A stretch of 24,991 nt of DNA, taken from IMG/VR virus record IMGVR_UViG_3300043357_000064, positions 64,001 through 88,991 of that record. One strand, 5' to 3'. The notes beneath the pieces were generated by a model. It ran no database searches, was not told where the DNA came from, and worked only from the letters and a program-made list of their open reading frames with translations. This document shows positions 14,002 to 20,451 of the stretch, piece by piece. Origin of the DNA: a virus. Position 1 is the stretch's first letter, and each line of letters opens with the position of its first letter. A program made the position numbers and the translations under genes.

Positions 14002-15372
14002 CTACTGGTTCTCGGCGCCCTGCTCGACGTGGATTCGCCGGGCTTCCGCCCACAGGTCTTTGATGAGTTGGCGAGCGGCGAGACGCATCGCCCGCGCCTT
14101 CTGGTGGCCTAGGCGCAGCGGTTCGCCGGCCTTGGCCTTGCACTGCGGGCAGTCCTCGACGTGCAGCGTCTCGGCGTACTGGCGACGTGCGTCGTCGTAG
14201 ACCACGCGGTAGGGCGAGCAGACGCACTCGTCGGCGTGCTTGATCCAGCCGTTGTCGTCGGCGATGCAGGTCTCGGCGGTCTTGCCACCGACGCCCTTGA
14301 GGCATGAGTCGATGACCAGCCAGGACCGCTTACGGGCGTCCGGGTTATGCCGGACCGTCTCGCCACGGCGACGCCTCGGTGCTGCGCCGCCGTTCGCTCC
14401 CGGCATCCAACCCGCGTACGAGATCAGCTCGGACACCATGCGCGGTCGCGACGGCTCGACTGTGCCGTCTTCCAGCACGATCTCCGGCCGGATATACGGA
14501 TCACCGAGGGCGGCGAGCAGCCTGGCACCCTGCTTTTCGCCGACGCTTCGCTGCGCCGCCATCCACGGACCGAGCGGGTGCTCGCGCATCAGCTTCTGGA
14601 GAAGCTTGATCGTCTGCGCCTCGACGTCGGCGTACATCGCGACCGTGGCCGTCAACAGCTTCACGGCCGGGTCATCTTCGGTCAGCGCGTAGCCACGCTC
14701 TTCGCCATCCGCATCGGCTTCCAGTTCGGCGACGGTCGCGACTTTGCCGGACGTGATCCGCTCGTCGGCTGGTCCGCCACGGGTAAGCGTGCGCAGCCGG
14801 TTCTCGCTCGCGGTCCGCATCGCCTCGGTGTCGTCGAGGGTCTTGGCGACGAAGGCGAGTTGCCGCCCAGCAGGAAACGGGACCGGATCAGCCAGCGCGG
14901 CCACCATGGGTGCCGGATGGAAGATGGCTGGCTGAGCCGGTCCCACGCCAGCAGCGATCGGATCATTGGTGACGTGGTGATCCTGGCCGCTGACTGCTTG
15001 CCCCCCGCTCGACGCGCACGTAATTGGTGCCGCCGCGGCTTTGGTCGGGCGGGGAGTTTGGTTCACGCCCGACGTGTGTCCATTGGGGGACGTTGACCTC
15101 CTGGTCGGGCGTGAAGTTGTAGCCCCATCCGACGTGATAGATCTTGGTGTCGGACAGATCGTGGTCAGATGGGGTTGCTGATCCACGTCCAGCGCTGGAC
15201 GGTTAGGGGACGCGAGGTCAATGGCTGGACGGGAAAGGAAAGCCTCGCCCGGCGCGGGAAGTTTTGGCGGCGATCCAGCCATGGCCGACCGAGGTGCTTG
15301 GGTCCCGCCCGACGGGGACGTGCTGGGTGTCGTTTCGGGTGTAGTCGGACGGGAAATCTCTGTGATAGTCAT
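14002..15372 (-). CDS. IS110 transposase-related protein lacking the catalytic domain
   Basis: A 456-aa protein. Residues 1-155 are low-complexity, rich in Pro, Ser, Thr and Gly with loosely repeated segments. Residues 160-456 resemble the C-terminal (Transposase_20) half of IS110-family transposases: a helix-hairpin-helix PWMAAQRSVGEKQGARLLAALGDP (about 269-292), SELISYAGWMPG (314-325), the basic RKRSWLVIDSCLKGVGG (347-363), a Cys cluster (CVC near 383, CPQC near 408) and the final HQKARAMRLAARQLIKDLWAEARR. The N-terminal RuvC-like DEDD nuclease domain of IS110 is absent, and no IS ends or flanking repeats are seen. It therefore looks like a phage protein using a transposase-derived DNA-binding module. 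It ends in TAG, 71 bp before the next gene. Confidence 0.68.
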   Translation of the reverse strand: MTITEISRPTTPETTPSTSPSGGTQAPRSAMAGSPPKLPAPGEAFLSRPAIDLASPNRPALDVDQQPHLTTICPTPRSITSDGATTSRPTRRSTSPNGHTSGVNQTPRPTKAAAAPITCASSGGQAVSGQDHHVTNDPIAAGVGPAQPAIFHPAPMVAALADPVPFPAGRQLAFVAKTLDDTEAMRTASENRLRTLTRGGPADERITSGKVATVAELEADADGEERGYALTEDDPAVKLLTATVAMYADVEAQTIKLLQKLMREHPLGPWMAAQRSVGEKQGARLLAALGDPYIRPEIVLEDGTVEPSRPRMVSELISYAGWMPGANGGAAPRRRRGETVRHNPDARKRSWLVIDSCLKGVGGKTAETCIADDNGWIKHADECVCSPYRVVYDDARRQYAETLHVEDCPQCKAKAGEPLRLGHQKARAMRLAARQLIKDLWAEARRIHVEQGAENQ

Positions 15373-15899
15373 GCCGCTACCGCCTCAGGGGCGAAGAACG
15401 CGTGCAGAACATCGGCGGAAAGGTCACGGACTCGAGTGACGCCATCGGTGACCATCTGTTCGGCGAGCGCGTCCCAGTTGACGCCGTGCTCCGCCAGGAT
15501 GCTCGCGTTGAAGGTGTACGACGACGCGATCGATCGGCACTGTTCGACGGTCAGGTCACCGGTACGGCCCCAGTCGAGGCCGTTGTAGGTGAACCGACCG
15601 GAGAGCGCGCGCTCCAGGCGATCGGCTGCGGTTAGTTGGTTCCGGCGGCGAGCCGAGTTCCGGGCGCCGACCTTCCGGCCAGTCGTCTCGGCCTGCACCG
15701 ATGGGCGAACCGGAGAAACCCGGATCCGGCCGAGGTGGAGGCGAACCCAGTTCCGGAGCAGCGCGAACGCCACGTCCTTGAGTTGCTCGGTCGTCATGTT
15801 TTCGAGCACCTTGCCGGCGATATCGCCGGGATCGGACAGGCCGGTCTCGTCGGCGATGCGCTCAACCTCGGCCGCAAGATCGAAATCGTCGGCCGTCAT
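15369..15899 (-). CDS. Hypothetical early protein
   Basis: A 176-aa, mostly helical protein: DDFDLAAEVERIADETGLSDPGDIAGKVLENM, LLRNWVRLHLGRIRVSP, a basic patch GRKVGARNSARRRNQLTAADRLERAL, then LDWGRTGDLTVEQCRSIASSY. The basic patch suggests DNA or RNA contact. No family recognised. ATG 15899, ATGA overlaps on both sides; third gene of the early transcript. Confidence 0.7.
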   Translation of the reverse strand: MTADDFDLAAEVERIADETGLSDPGDIAGKVLENMTTEQLKDVAFALLRNWVRLHLGRIRVSPVRPSVQAETTGRKVGARNSARRRNQLTAADRLERALSGRFTYNGLDWGRTGDLTVEQCRSIASSYTFNASILAEHGVNWDALAEQMVTDGVTRVRDLSADVLHAFFAPEAVAA

Positions 15900-16132
15900 G
15901 CTGCACGACCCGCTGCACTCATCGAACGATTCGAAGACTTGGCGGCTTGCGCCTTGGCGGACCGGGCCTTGATGAAGCGTTCAACCTCGGTGTCGGCAAC
16001 GCGCGGGCGCGGGCGCTTGCCGGTGCCGACGTTGGTCCAGTCGAGTTCTTCCGCCCAGATCAGTTCGCGGACGGACTGGACATGAATCGCGAGGCGACAG
16101 GCCACCTCGTCGAGTTTGAGCATCTGCGTCAT
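15896..16132 (-). CDS. Excisionase-like helix-turn-helix protein
   Basis: A 78-aa protein, second gene of the early operon. LKLDEVACRLAIHVQSVRELIWAEELDWTNVGTGKRPRPRVADTEVERFI is the pattern of small MerR/Xis-type winged helices ('yl...evA..l.vs...v..li..g.l....vG....r.rv....l..fi'). Xis proteins bind and bend attachment-site DNA so the integrase excises the prophage; the size and place opposite the integrase fit that role. A plain repressor role cannot be excluded. The last 20 residues are Ala/Ser-rich. Confidence 0.76.
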   Translation of the reverse strand: MTQMLKLDEVACRLAIHVQSVRELIWAEELDWTNVGTGKRPRPRVADTEVERFIKARSAKAQAAKSSNRSMSAAGRAA

Positions 16133-16383
16133 GACGTTGCTCCTTCCGGCCATAGCGCGTCGACAGTGGATTCGAGGGTTCGAGCGGCGGCGCGGGCCTG
16201 CGGCAGCAGCGGACTGGTCTTGCCTTTGATCCAGCGGTTGACCGTGTTCCGGTCGACCTTCATCAGGTCGGCCCGCTCCTGCTCGTTGAATGCGCCTTTG
16301 ATTGCGCACAACTCGATGAACAGGTCTTTTGCCAGCGGAACGGTCGTCAGTGCTGCATTGGAATCGCGTCTTGCTCCAACCAT
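16129..16383 (-). CDS. Cro-like HTH regulator, first gene of the leftward early operon
   Basis: An 84-aa protein. Residues 30-63 (GAFNEQERADLMKVDRNTVNRWIKGKTSPLLPQ) form an XRE-type helix-turn-helix. It is read away from the repressor gene across a 235-bp operator region, the place of Cro in lambda-like switches. ATG 16383 is preferred because TACATT lies six bases upstream and TTGTGC 17 bases before that, giving a leaderless transcript; no SD is present. The start codon lies inside a 9-bp palindrome and another copy of the half-site lies in the fifth-to-eighth codon region, so the protein or the repressor probably controls this promoter. Confidence 0.82.
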   Translation of the reverse strand: MVGARRDSNAALTTVPLAKDLFIELCAIKGAFNEQERADLMKVDRNTVNRWIKGKTSPLLPQARAAARTLESTVDALWPEGATS

Positions 16384-16418
16384 GCAGCAAATGTAGATGC
16401 TGCATGATTGCCGCACAA
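16381..16418 (-). promoter_or_regulatory. Leftward early promoter with overlapping palindromic operator
   Basis: On the minus strand: -35 TTGTGC (16418-16413), 17-nt spacer, -10 TACATT (16395-16390), then six bases to ATG 16383. The inverted repeat CATGCAGCA (16381-16389) / TGCTGCATG (16398-16406), with an 8-bp centre, covers the -10 and the start codon, so a bound dimer would block transcription. The half-site ATGCAGCA also occurs at 16553-16560 and, inverted, at 16351-16358. Confidence 0.78.
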
Positions 16419-16551
16419 GGACCGTTGACGCGTTGCACCCGTTCGGATGAATCGCAAGCAGTCGCAAGGACCGGTGCGCGGAGAGAAAACTCCAGAAGCT
16501 GCAGCGGCGCAAGAATGACGAGTTGATTTTGCAAGTTGCATCTGACCTGCG

Positions 16552-16618
16552 GATGCAGCATCAATGTCGCATACCGTTGTCTATGCTCGTGACATCAATG
16601 TCGCGTACAGTCGGCGTT
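16552..16618 (+). promoter_or_regulatory. Operator and -10 region of the repressor gene
   Basis: Contains GATGCAGCATC (16552-16562), a palindrome with the same half-site as the leftward operator, two direct copies of CATCAATGTCGC (16559-16570 and 16593-16604, 34 bp apart), the second inside the palindrome GACAT-CA-ATGTC (16591-16602), and TACAGT (16606-16611) as -10, seven bases before GTG 16619. No good -35 is seen, as expected for a promoter helped by a bound regulator. Confidence 0.65.
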
Positions 16619-17017
16619 GTGCGAACTGCTGCCAGCCCGCCGAACGACTGGGCGCGCCTCATCGACGATCTGGTCAGAAGACTCGGATCGATCAAGAAGC
16701 TTGTCGACGTCACCGGATTCGACCGCAACACCATCCGGCGCTGGCGGACGGGCGAATCGGCGAACGTCACGGCCGAAACGATCAGGATCCTCGCCGATGG
16801 CACGGGCATCGACTACGACGAAGCATCCCGTGCCGCACTCGGCGCACAGCAGCAGATGCGCGCCGATGCCGACGCGGTCGTCCGCAGAATCGAAGAGTCG
16901 GACGCATCAGACGCGACGAAGCGGGACCTCATCGACCTGGTCCGCGACAAGCGCCGCGAGTCGGAGGCTTCGATTCTGCGAGATGTCGACGTATTCCTGA
17001 GGACGCGGACGACCTAG
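16619..17017 (+). CDS. Immunity repressor-like HTH protein
   Basis: A 132-aa protein. Residues 7-65 contain DWARLIDDLVRRLGSIKKLVDVTGFDRNTIRRWRTGESANVTAETIRILADGTGI, an XRE/CI-type HTH with recognition helix near DRNTIRRW. The second half (QQQMRADADAVVRRIEESDASDATKRDLIDLVRDKRRE) is a long charged helix for oligomerisation; there is no LexA/CI protease domain, so induction must differ from lambda. The start is uncertain: GTG 16619 fits a leaderless transcript from TACAGT; ATG 16598 would add seven residues but lies upstream of that -10. Neither has an SD. Divergence from the Cro-like gene and adjacency to the integrase (9 bp) support a lysogeny repressor. Confidence 0.8.
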   Translation: MRTAASPPNDWARLIDDLVRRLGSIKKLVDVTGFDRNTIRRWRTGESANVTAETIRILADGTGIDYDEASRAALGAQQQMRADADAVVRRIEESDASDATKRDLIDLVRDKRRESEASILRDVDVFLRTRTT

Positions 17018-17026
17018 GAACCGCCG

Positions 17027-18217
17027 ATGCCCTGGGTGCGCAAACTTCCGTCCGGCCTATGGGCCGCGACCGTCCGTCTACCGACCGGTAAAAAGATCAC
17101 GAGGAGCTTCCCGCTCAAGGGATCCGCCGACAAGTGGGCCAACTCCCAAGTCGAGGGCCTCCGCAAAGGCGACTGGATCGACCCGCGCGCCGGAGAACTG
17201 TCGATCACCGACTGGTACGAGCGATGTAGAGACTCACGCCACCTGGAGAAGGCCAGCCGGGCACGCGACGAATCCCACTGGCGCCGACACGTCGAGCCGC
17301 AGTGGGCGGACGTCCCGATCGGTGCCGTCCTAAAGACCGACGTGTCCGCATGGGTCGTACGGATGCAGCAGAAGGACAAGCTCGGTGCGGCGACGATCGA
17401 AGCGGCAGTCGGCGTCCTGCGTGGACTCCTCGAGCAGGCGGTCGACGCGAAGCTGATCCACGCGAACCCAGTCCGCGGCGTGAGCGTTCCGCGACGTGAC
17501 GCCCATGTCGATCGCGTGCTCGGCCCCGATGAAGCCGATGCCCTCCTCGATGCCCTGGAGCGGCACAACCCGAAATACCCGGCTGCTCGACTCATGTGTG
17601 AGCTGATGCTCGATACAGGGATGCGATGGGAAGAGGTCGCCGCAGTCGACACTGACCACATCGAGCAGCGCCGCAAACTGATTCACGTCGGCCCGGTCAT
17701 GGAACGGGACGGAACGGTCCGCCCGTATCCGAAGAGTCCGGCCGGCGAACGGCCTCTCCCGGTTGGGGATGACCTTTGGCCGCAGTTGTGGAAGCTCGTT
17801 GGGACCGCCAAGCGAGGCGGTCTGCTTTTCACGGCACCGCAGGGCGGCTCGCTGCTCTACCCGACGTGGCGGTCGCGAGTCTGGCTGCCCGCGATCCACG
17901 GCCGCGTCGAGTACATCCGACGCCAGGGCCACAAGGCGAAGGACGCGATGCCCGGCGCCGGATTGGTGGATCCACAACCGACACCGCACGATCTCCGACA
18001 CACCTACGGAACCCGCCTCGCGGACGCCGGCGTGCCACCGCACGAGATGATGCGGCTGATGGGTCACGAACATCTGACATCGCTGGAGCGCTATCTGCAC
18101 GCGGGCGAGGCGCGGTTCGACAACGCACGCGAGGCGATCAGGAAAGCGAAGATTCCGCGACAGGGAACGCAGTCCGGCTCATCAAAAGCTGCTGGCTCAC
18201 CGGCGGCTCACGGCTAG
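17027..18217 (+). CDS. int: Tyrosine integrase
   Basis: A 396-aa site-specific recombinase. The N-terminus (PWVRKLPSGLWAATVRLPTGKK, residues 2-23) is a three-strand arm-binding domain; residues about 55-150 are the helical core-binding domain; the catalytic domain follows with Arg200 (DTGMRWEEV), His321 and Arg324 (TPHDLRHTYGT), His347 (LMGHEH) and nucleophile Tyr356 (LERYLHA). All key residues are present. It cuts and joins DNA at the att core, here the tRNA-Pro 3' fragment 57 bp downstream. The start has AGGAA eight bases upstream. The 3' end of the gene contains one pair of GGCTCAC arm-type repeats, so gene and att site overlap. It is likely co-transcribed with the repressor. Confidence 0.96.
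   Translation: MPWVRKLPSGLWAATVRLPTGKKITRSFPLKGSADKWANSQVEGLRKGDWIDPRAGELSITDWYERCRDSRHLEKASRARDESHWRRHVEPQWADVPIGAVLKTDVSAWVVRMQQKDKLGAATIEAAVGVLRGLLEQAVDAKLIHANPVRGVSVPRRDAHVDRVLGPDEADALLDALERHNPKYPAARLMCELMLDTGMRWEEVAAVDTDHIEQRRKLIHVGPVMERDGTVRPYPKSPAGERPLPVGDDLWPQLWKLVGTAKRGGLLFTAPQGGSLLYPTWRSRVWLPAIHGRVEYIRRQGHKAKDAMPGAGLVDPQPTPHDLRHTYGTRLADAGVPPHEMMRLMGHEHLTSLERYLHAGEARFDNAREAIRKAKIPRQGTQSGSSKAAGSPAAHG
18194..18213 (+). repeat. Paired GGCTCAC repeat, likely integrase arm site (int side)
   Basis: GGCTCAC occurs at 18194-18200 and 18205-18211, one helical turn (11 bp) apart, inside the last codons of int. The 20-bp unit matches 18425-18444 at 18 of 20 positions in the same orientation. 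Paired short direct repeats on both sides of the core are the usual layout of tyrosine-integrase arm sites. Confidence 0.65.
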
Positions 18218-18232
18218 TCGGGAAGATCCAAA

Positions 18233-18267
18233 AAGGGCCAGGTCAGATTGTCTCTGGCCTGGCCCTT
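18233..18267 (-). terminator. Strong bidirectional-type terminator beside att
   Basis: A 15-bp stem (18233-18247 with 18253-18267, one G-U pair) with a 5-nt loop TTGTC. On the minus strand it is followed by TTTTT (18230-18234 region), the classic intrinsic form, which suits the end of a tRNA-Pro transcript; from the plus side it would also end the repressor-int transcript. Confidence 0.85.
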
Positions 18268-18273
18268 CGCCTG

Positions 18274-18318
18274 TCGGGGTGGCCGGATTCGAACCGACGA
18301 CCTCTTCGTCCCGAACGA
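18274..18318 (-). other. attP: attachment core: 3' part of a tRNA-Pro(CGG) gene
   Basis: On the minus strand this reads as tRNA-Pro from the anticodon loop to the discriminator base: loop TTCGGGA (anticodon CGG, 18309-18315), 3' anticodon strand CGAAG, variable AGGTC, T-arm GTCGG-TTCGAAT-CCGGC, acceptor strand CACCCCG and A18274. The 5' anticodon strand fails to pair at 18319, where the likeness to tRNA ends, and no 5' half follows. Such a fragment next to an integrase is the usual att core of elements that insert in tRNA genes and restore them. Flanking arm-type repeats on both sides indicate attP instead of attL or attR. The exact crossover cannot be read here. Confidence 0.88.
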
Positions 18319-18424
18319 TGAAACGCCGGTGGTGTCTAGCTGCACCGATGCAGCAGAGCCCTGGTCAGATGTGCTGATTTGGCAAGTCGACGTAAGCCCT
18401 AACATGCCTTCGTATCAAGATCAC

Positions 18425-18444
18425 GGCTCACCAGTGGCTCACGG
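18425..18444 (+). repeat. Paired GGCTCAC repeat, likely integrase arm site (distal side)
   Basis: GGCTCAC at 18425-18431 and 18436-18442, again 11 bp apart, 107 bp beyond the core and overlapping the stop of the small membrane-protein gene. It differs from the int-side unit at only two positions of 20. If real, it is the second arm of attP. Confidence 0.62.
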
Positions 18445-18649
18445 GCTTGGCTGTCGCACGGAACTGGAGGGTCGACTCATCGATGTTCGCCGGCCGCGGG
18501 ACTCGCACGCGTGCCGTGCTCCGGCCGAGCAGGAATGCCTTCTGGATGTCGTTCAGTCTGCGGTATTTCGGGAGCGCGCCCATCGCAACGCCGATCAACG
18601 CGATGAAGATTGCCAAAGCCGCACTGGCCATGGATAGCCGTGGTATCAC
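18428..18649 (-). CDS. Small single-pass membrane protein beside att
   Basis: A 73-aa protein from GTG 18649, supported by GGGAGG six bases upstream. Residues 7-25 (MASAALAIFIALIGVAMGAL) are a membrane helix; the rest (PKYRRLNDIQKAFLLGRSTARVRVPRP) is basic and probably cytoplasmic. It ends inside the distal arm repeat. In the integrated state it would be the last gene of the element at the end away from int. A possible promoter (TTACCA at 18782-18777, 16-nt spacer, TATCGT at 18760-18755) lies about 105 bp upstream. Such att-proximal membrane proteins are often lysogeny genes; function unknown. Confidence 0.72.
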   Translation of the reverse strand: MIPRLSMASAALAIFIALIGVAMGALPKYRRLNDIQKAFLLGRSTARVRVPRPANIDESTLQFRATAKPVSHW

Positions 18650-18847
18650 AAGATCCCTCCCTGAGGGTCAGTCAGCGCGACGACGTGAGGTAGTCGGTCT
18701 GCGTGATGTGCTGACGTCTGGGCGGGCCGCCGTGCACGATGGATTGAAGATGCAACGATAGCGGACTATCTGTGTCTGGTAACAGTCCGAATGGTCATTT
18801 ACGGGACACTGTCTGTCGCTTCACGTGATTCAAATAGAACGTACAGT

Positions 18848-18895
18848 AATATTCACGAATGCGCATACCGCAATATTCACGAATGCTCATACCGC
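18848..18895. repeat. 24-bp tandem direct repeat, two copies
   Basis: Units 18848-18871 and 18872-18895 begin AATATTCACGAATGC and differ at one position (G18863 against T18887). They are A+T-rich in a G+C-rich region. Two exactly abutting copies suggest protein-binding iterons or a tandem operator. Confidence 0.85.
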
Positions 18896-18937
18896 CCGGC
18901 ACCACAGAGATGCCTGAGCGATGCACAATCCATTCGG

Positions 18938-18982
18938 CCCACACCCCGGACGCAGCCGCCCAGGCAGATCCCGGGGTGTGGG
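18938..18982. terminator. 12-bp perfect hairpin
   Basis: CCCACACCCCGG (18938-18949) pairs perfectly with CCGGGGTGTGGG (18971-18982) around a 21-nt loop. There is no clear U-tract, though TTCCAAAA follows. It may end transcription entering from the GntR side or be part of an untranslated RNA. Confidence 0.5.
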
Positions 18983-19301
18983 TTCCAAAAGCGCGGACCC
19001 GTTTGCCGGGGGCCACGCGGCTTCGTGAAGATCGGGCTAACCGGTCTCACGTATGTAAAACCTGAGAATCTCGTCCGGTGACGGTCGGACGGTCAATCTC
19101 ATGTAGTACTTTCGGTTGGCAGCGCCATGTCGACATCATGGCCCCTAGGCGCCCCCGATGCGGTCCGCCATACGGTGGATCTTTGGTCAGGATTGCATGC
19201 CCGGCCTGCGGATACTTGCTCGACAACGGGGTAGCCCATCCGCCAACCCTAGAACGGGTGTACGAAGAAGTCGAGGACCCGTTACCGCGCGGTAATACGC
19301 A

Positions 19302-19703
19302 TCATCCGGTGATGAACCTGTACCGGTCACCGGGATACAACGTCGTCCCGCCGTCGATCTCGACAACGACAACCGGGACCGACGCGGCCAGCGCCAACGT
19401 CCGAACCTCAGTCGGTGTCGGCATCCGGACCGACCACGCCACACCCGCCGGCAGTCGCACCGTCTGGACCTCGTGCAGCAGCCGGACCCGTGTGTCACGG
19501 CCGGGCTCAACCACGATCAGCCCCTCGTTGCGCAGCTCGCGGGTTGCGCGCCTGACCGTGTCGCGGGCGTGCCCGTACTCCTGCATCAGCCGGTTCTCGC
19601 TGGGAAAGAGCCCGCCGGCCGGATAGGTGCCGTCGATGATGCGCGTCCGGAGAATGTCCGCCAGTTGCGCATAGACGGCGGACTCCGGACGGCGGGCGAT
19701 CAT
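19302..19703 (-). CDS. Short GntR-family transcription regulator
   Basis: A 133-aa protein. Residues 8-72 form the GntR winged helix: VYAQLADILRTRIIDGTYPAGGLFPSENRLMQEYGHARDTVRRATRELRNEGLI, almost the family consensus. The C-terminal 60 residues (VRLPAGVAWSVRMPTPTEV to DRYRFITG) are too short for a FadR or UTRA effector domain, as in short regulators carried by actinomycete mobile elements. TAGAGT (19717-19712) lies eight bases before ATG 19703 and no SD is present, so a leaderless transcript is possible. It stands alone, with a hairpin upstream. Target unknown; self-control or control of lysogeny genes is inferred. Confidence 0.88.
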   Translation of the reverse strand: MIARRPESAVYAQLADILRTRIIDGTYPAGGLFPSENRLMQEYGHARDTVRRATRELRNEGLIVVEPGRDTRVRLLHEVQTVRLPAGVAWSVRMPTPTEVRTLALAASVPVVVVEIDGGTTLYPGDRYRFITG

Positions 19704-19768
19704 GACCGGGGACTCTATGGCCCGTCGATACGTGGGACACCTGTGTACCTCTCCGTGCTAGTCGGCAA

Positions 19769-19800
19769 GCGGCGCCGGACTTCTGCAAGCCCGGCGCCGC
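19769..19800 (-). terminator. Hairpin after the DUF397 gene
   Basis: GCGGCGCCGG (19769-19778) and CCGGCGCCGC (19791-19800) are perfect arms with a 12-nt loop, about 30 bp past the DUF397 stop. There is no U-tract, as is common for GC-rich actinobacterial terminators. Confidence 0.65.
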
Positions 19801-19829
19801 CCTTCCACCGCGCCCCTACGCGGAGGTAT

Positions 19830-20051
19830 CTAGAACGCGAACTCGCCCGCGCTGGCACCGTTCACAAACGCTGTGAACTCGTCGCCCGTGAACACGAGGA
19901 CTGCGGCGTCCGGGTTCTTGCTGTCGCGCATGGCGATGTGGCCGTCGACCGGGGCGATCTCGACGCAGTTGCCGGACTCGCCGGAGTAGCTGGACTTGAC
20001 CCAGGCCGCCGTGTCGGTGTCGACGGTGATGCCCTTGGTTTCGATGATCAC
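19830..20051 (-). CDS. DUF397 protein
   Basis: A 73-aa protein with the DUF397 signature: AAWVKSSYSGESGNCVEIA (about 14-32), then HIAMRDSKNPDAAVLVFTGDEFTAFV. In actinomycetes DUF397 proteins are usually encoded beside an XRE-type HTH regulator and act as its small partner in development and antibiotic control (the WhiJ/AbaA-like sets). GTG 20051 has AAGGAG seven bases upstream and overlaps the preceding stop. Here the XRE-TPR gene is two small genes upstream, so the pair is kept but split into two transcription units. Stop is TAG. Confidence 0.93.
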   Translation of the reverse strand: MIIETKGITVDTDTAAWVKSSYSGESGNCVEIAPVDGHIAMRDSKNPDAAVLVFTGDEFTAFVNGASAGEFAF

Positions 20052-20257
20052 TGCTGATCTCCTTCGGTTAGCCCGGCGACGACATGGCGCCGGGATTCGA
20101 TGAGCGCGCCGAGTCGGGCTTTGGCGTCGAGGGCCATCTGCCGGATTTCGCACGGGTCCGGGTCACCGCAGATGCAGTCCGAGCCGACGTCGGCACGGCG
20201 GTGCCGTTCCAGCTCGTCGTCGATCATTGCGATACCGGCGTCGAATGGGGTCGTCAC
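20048..20257 (-). CDS. Small Cys-containing protein
   Basis: A 69-aa protein from GTG 20257 (GTGA overlap with the preceding gene). It has CICGDPDPCEIRQMALDAKARLGALI, a short Cys motif ahead of a helix, of the type seen in small proteins near XRE/DUF397 genes in actinomycetes. It lies between the second Cys protein and DUF397 with 4-nt overlaps on both sides. Function unknown. Confidence 0.7.
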   Translation of the reverse strand: MTTPFDAGIAMIDDELERHRRADVGSDCICGDPDPCEIRQMALDAKARLGALIESRRHVVAGLTEGDQQ

Positions 20258-20451
20258 AGCACACCTGCCACGTGGACGCCGACGGCACGGAGTTTGTTGC
20301 GGGCGGCCGTGCGGTAGGCGCAGGGCCAGTAGGCGTTGCAGGCGGCGCAGTGGCGGGTGATGCCGAGGCGGCTGTGGCGGGCGTGCTGCCGCTTCAGTCC
20401 ATCGACATCGAGGCCGGGCGGTGCGGTGAGCGTGGATCCGGTGTGCGGCAC
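20254..20451 (-). CDS. Small Cys-rich protein of XRE/DUF397 neighbourhoods
   Basis: A 65-aa protein. GTG 20451 has GGAGG five bases upstream. Residues 24-46 (HARHSRLGITRHCAACNAYWPCAYRTAA) give C-x2-C-x5-C preceded by a His-rich helix, a motif I know from short unnamed proteins beside XRE regulators in Micromonosporaceae and Streptomyces. First gene of the unit that ends with DUF397; a GTACAAA/TTTGTAC operator-like palindrome lies about 230 bp upstream. Confidence 0.7.
   Translation of the reverse strand: MPHTGSTLTAPPGLDVDGLKRQHARHSRLGITRHCAACNAYWPCAYRTAARNKLRAVGVHVAGVL

Larger units (their letters stand above)
18650..19301. other. Non-coding stretch between the att-side gene and the GntR gene
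   Basis: About 650 bp without a convincing gene on either strand. It is poorer in G+C around 18770-18900, holds GATAG-CGGA-CTATC (18757-18770), the 24-bp tandem repeat and the 12-bp hairpin listed separately, and a GTCCG/CGGAC inverted pair near 19075-19092. A plus-strand frame with a CPACG motif (from about 19183) lacks an SD and continues antisense to the GntR gene, so it is not called. Confidence 0.6.

Noticed and set aside
14002-15372. Complete IS110 insertion sequence
   Set aside because: No nuclease domain and no element ends; the gene is embedded in the operon through a 4-nt overlap.
18848-18895. CRISPR array
   Set aside because: Two abutting copies with no spacers and no cas genes.
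18795-19016. Minus-strand 73-aa frame over the tandem repeat
   Set aside because: Its repeated peptide merely reflects the DNA repeat; no SD or motif supports it.
19078-19626. Plus-strand frame with a CPACGYLLD zinc-ribbon-like segment
   Set aside because: No SD, poor N-terminal sequence, and its second half lies antisense to the well-supported GntR gene.
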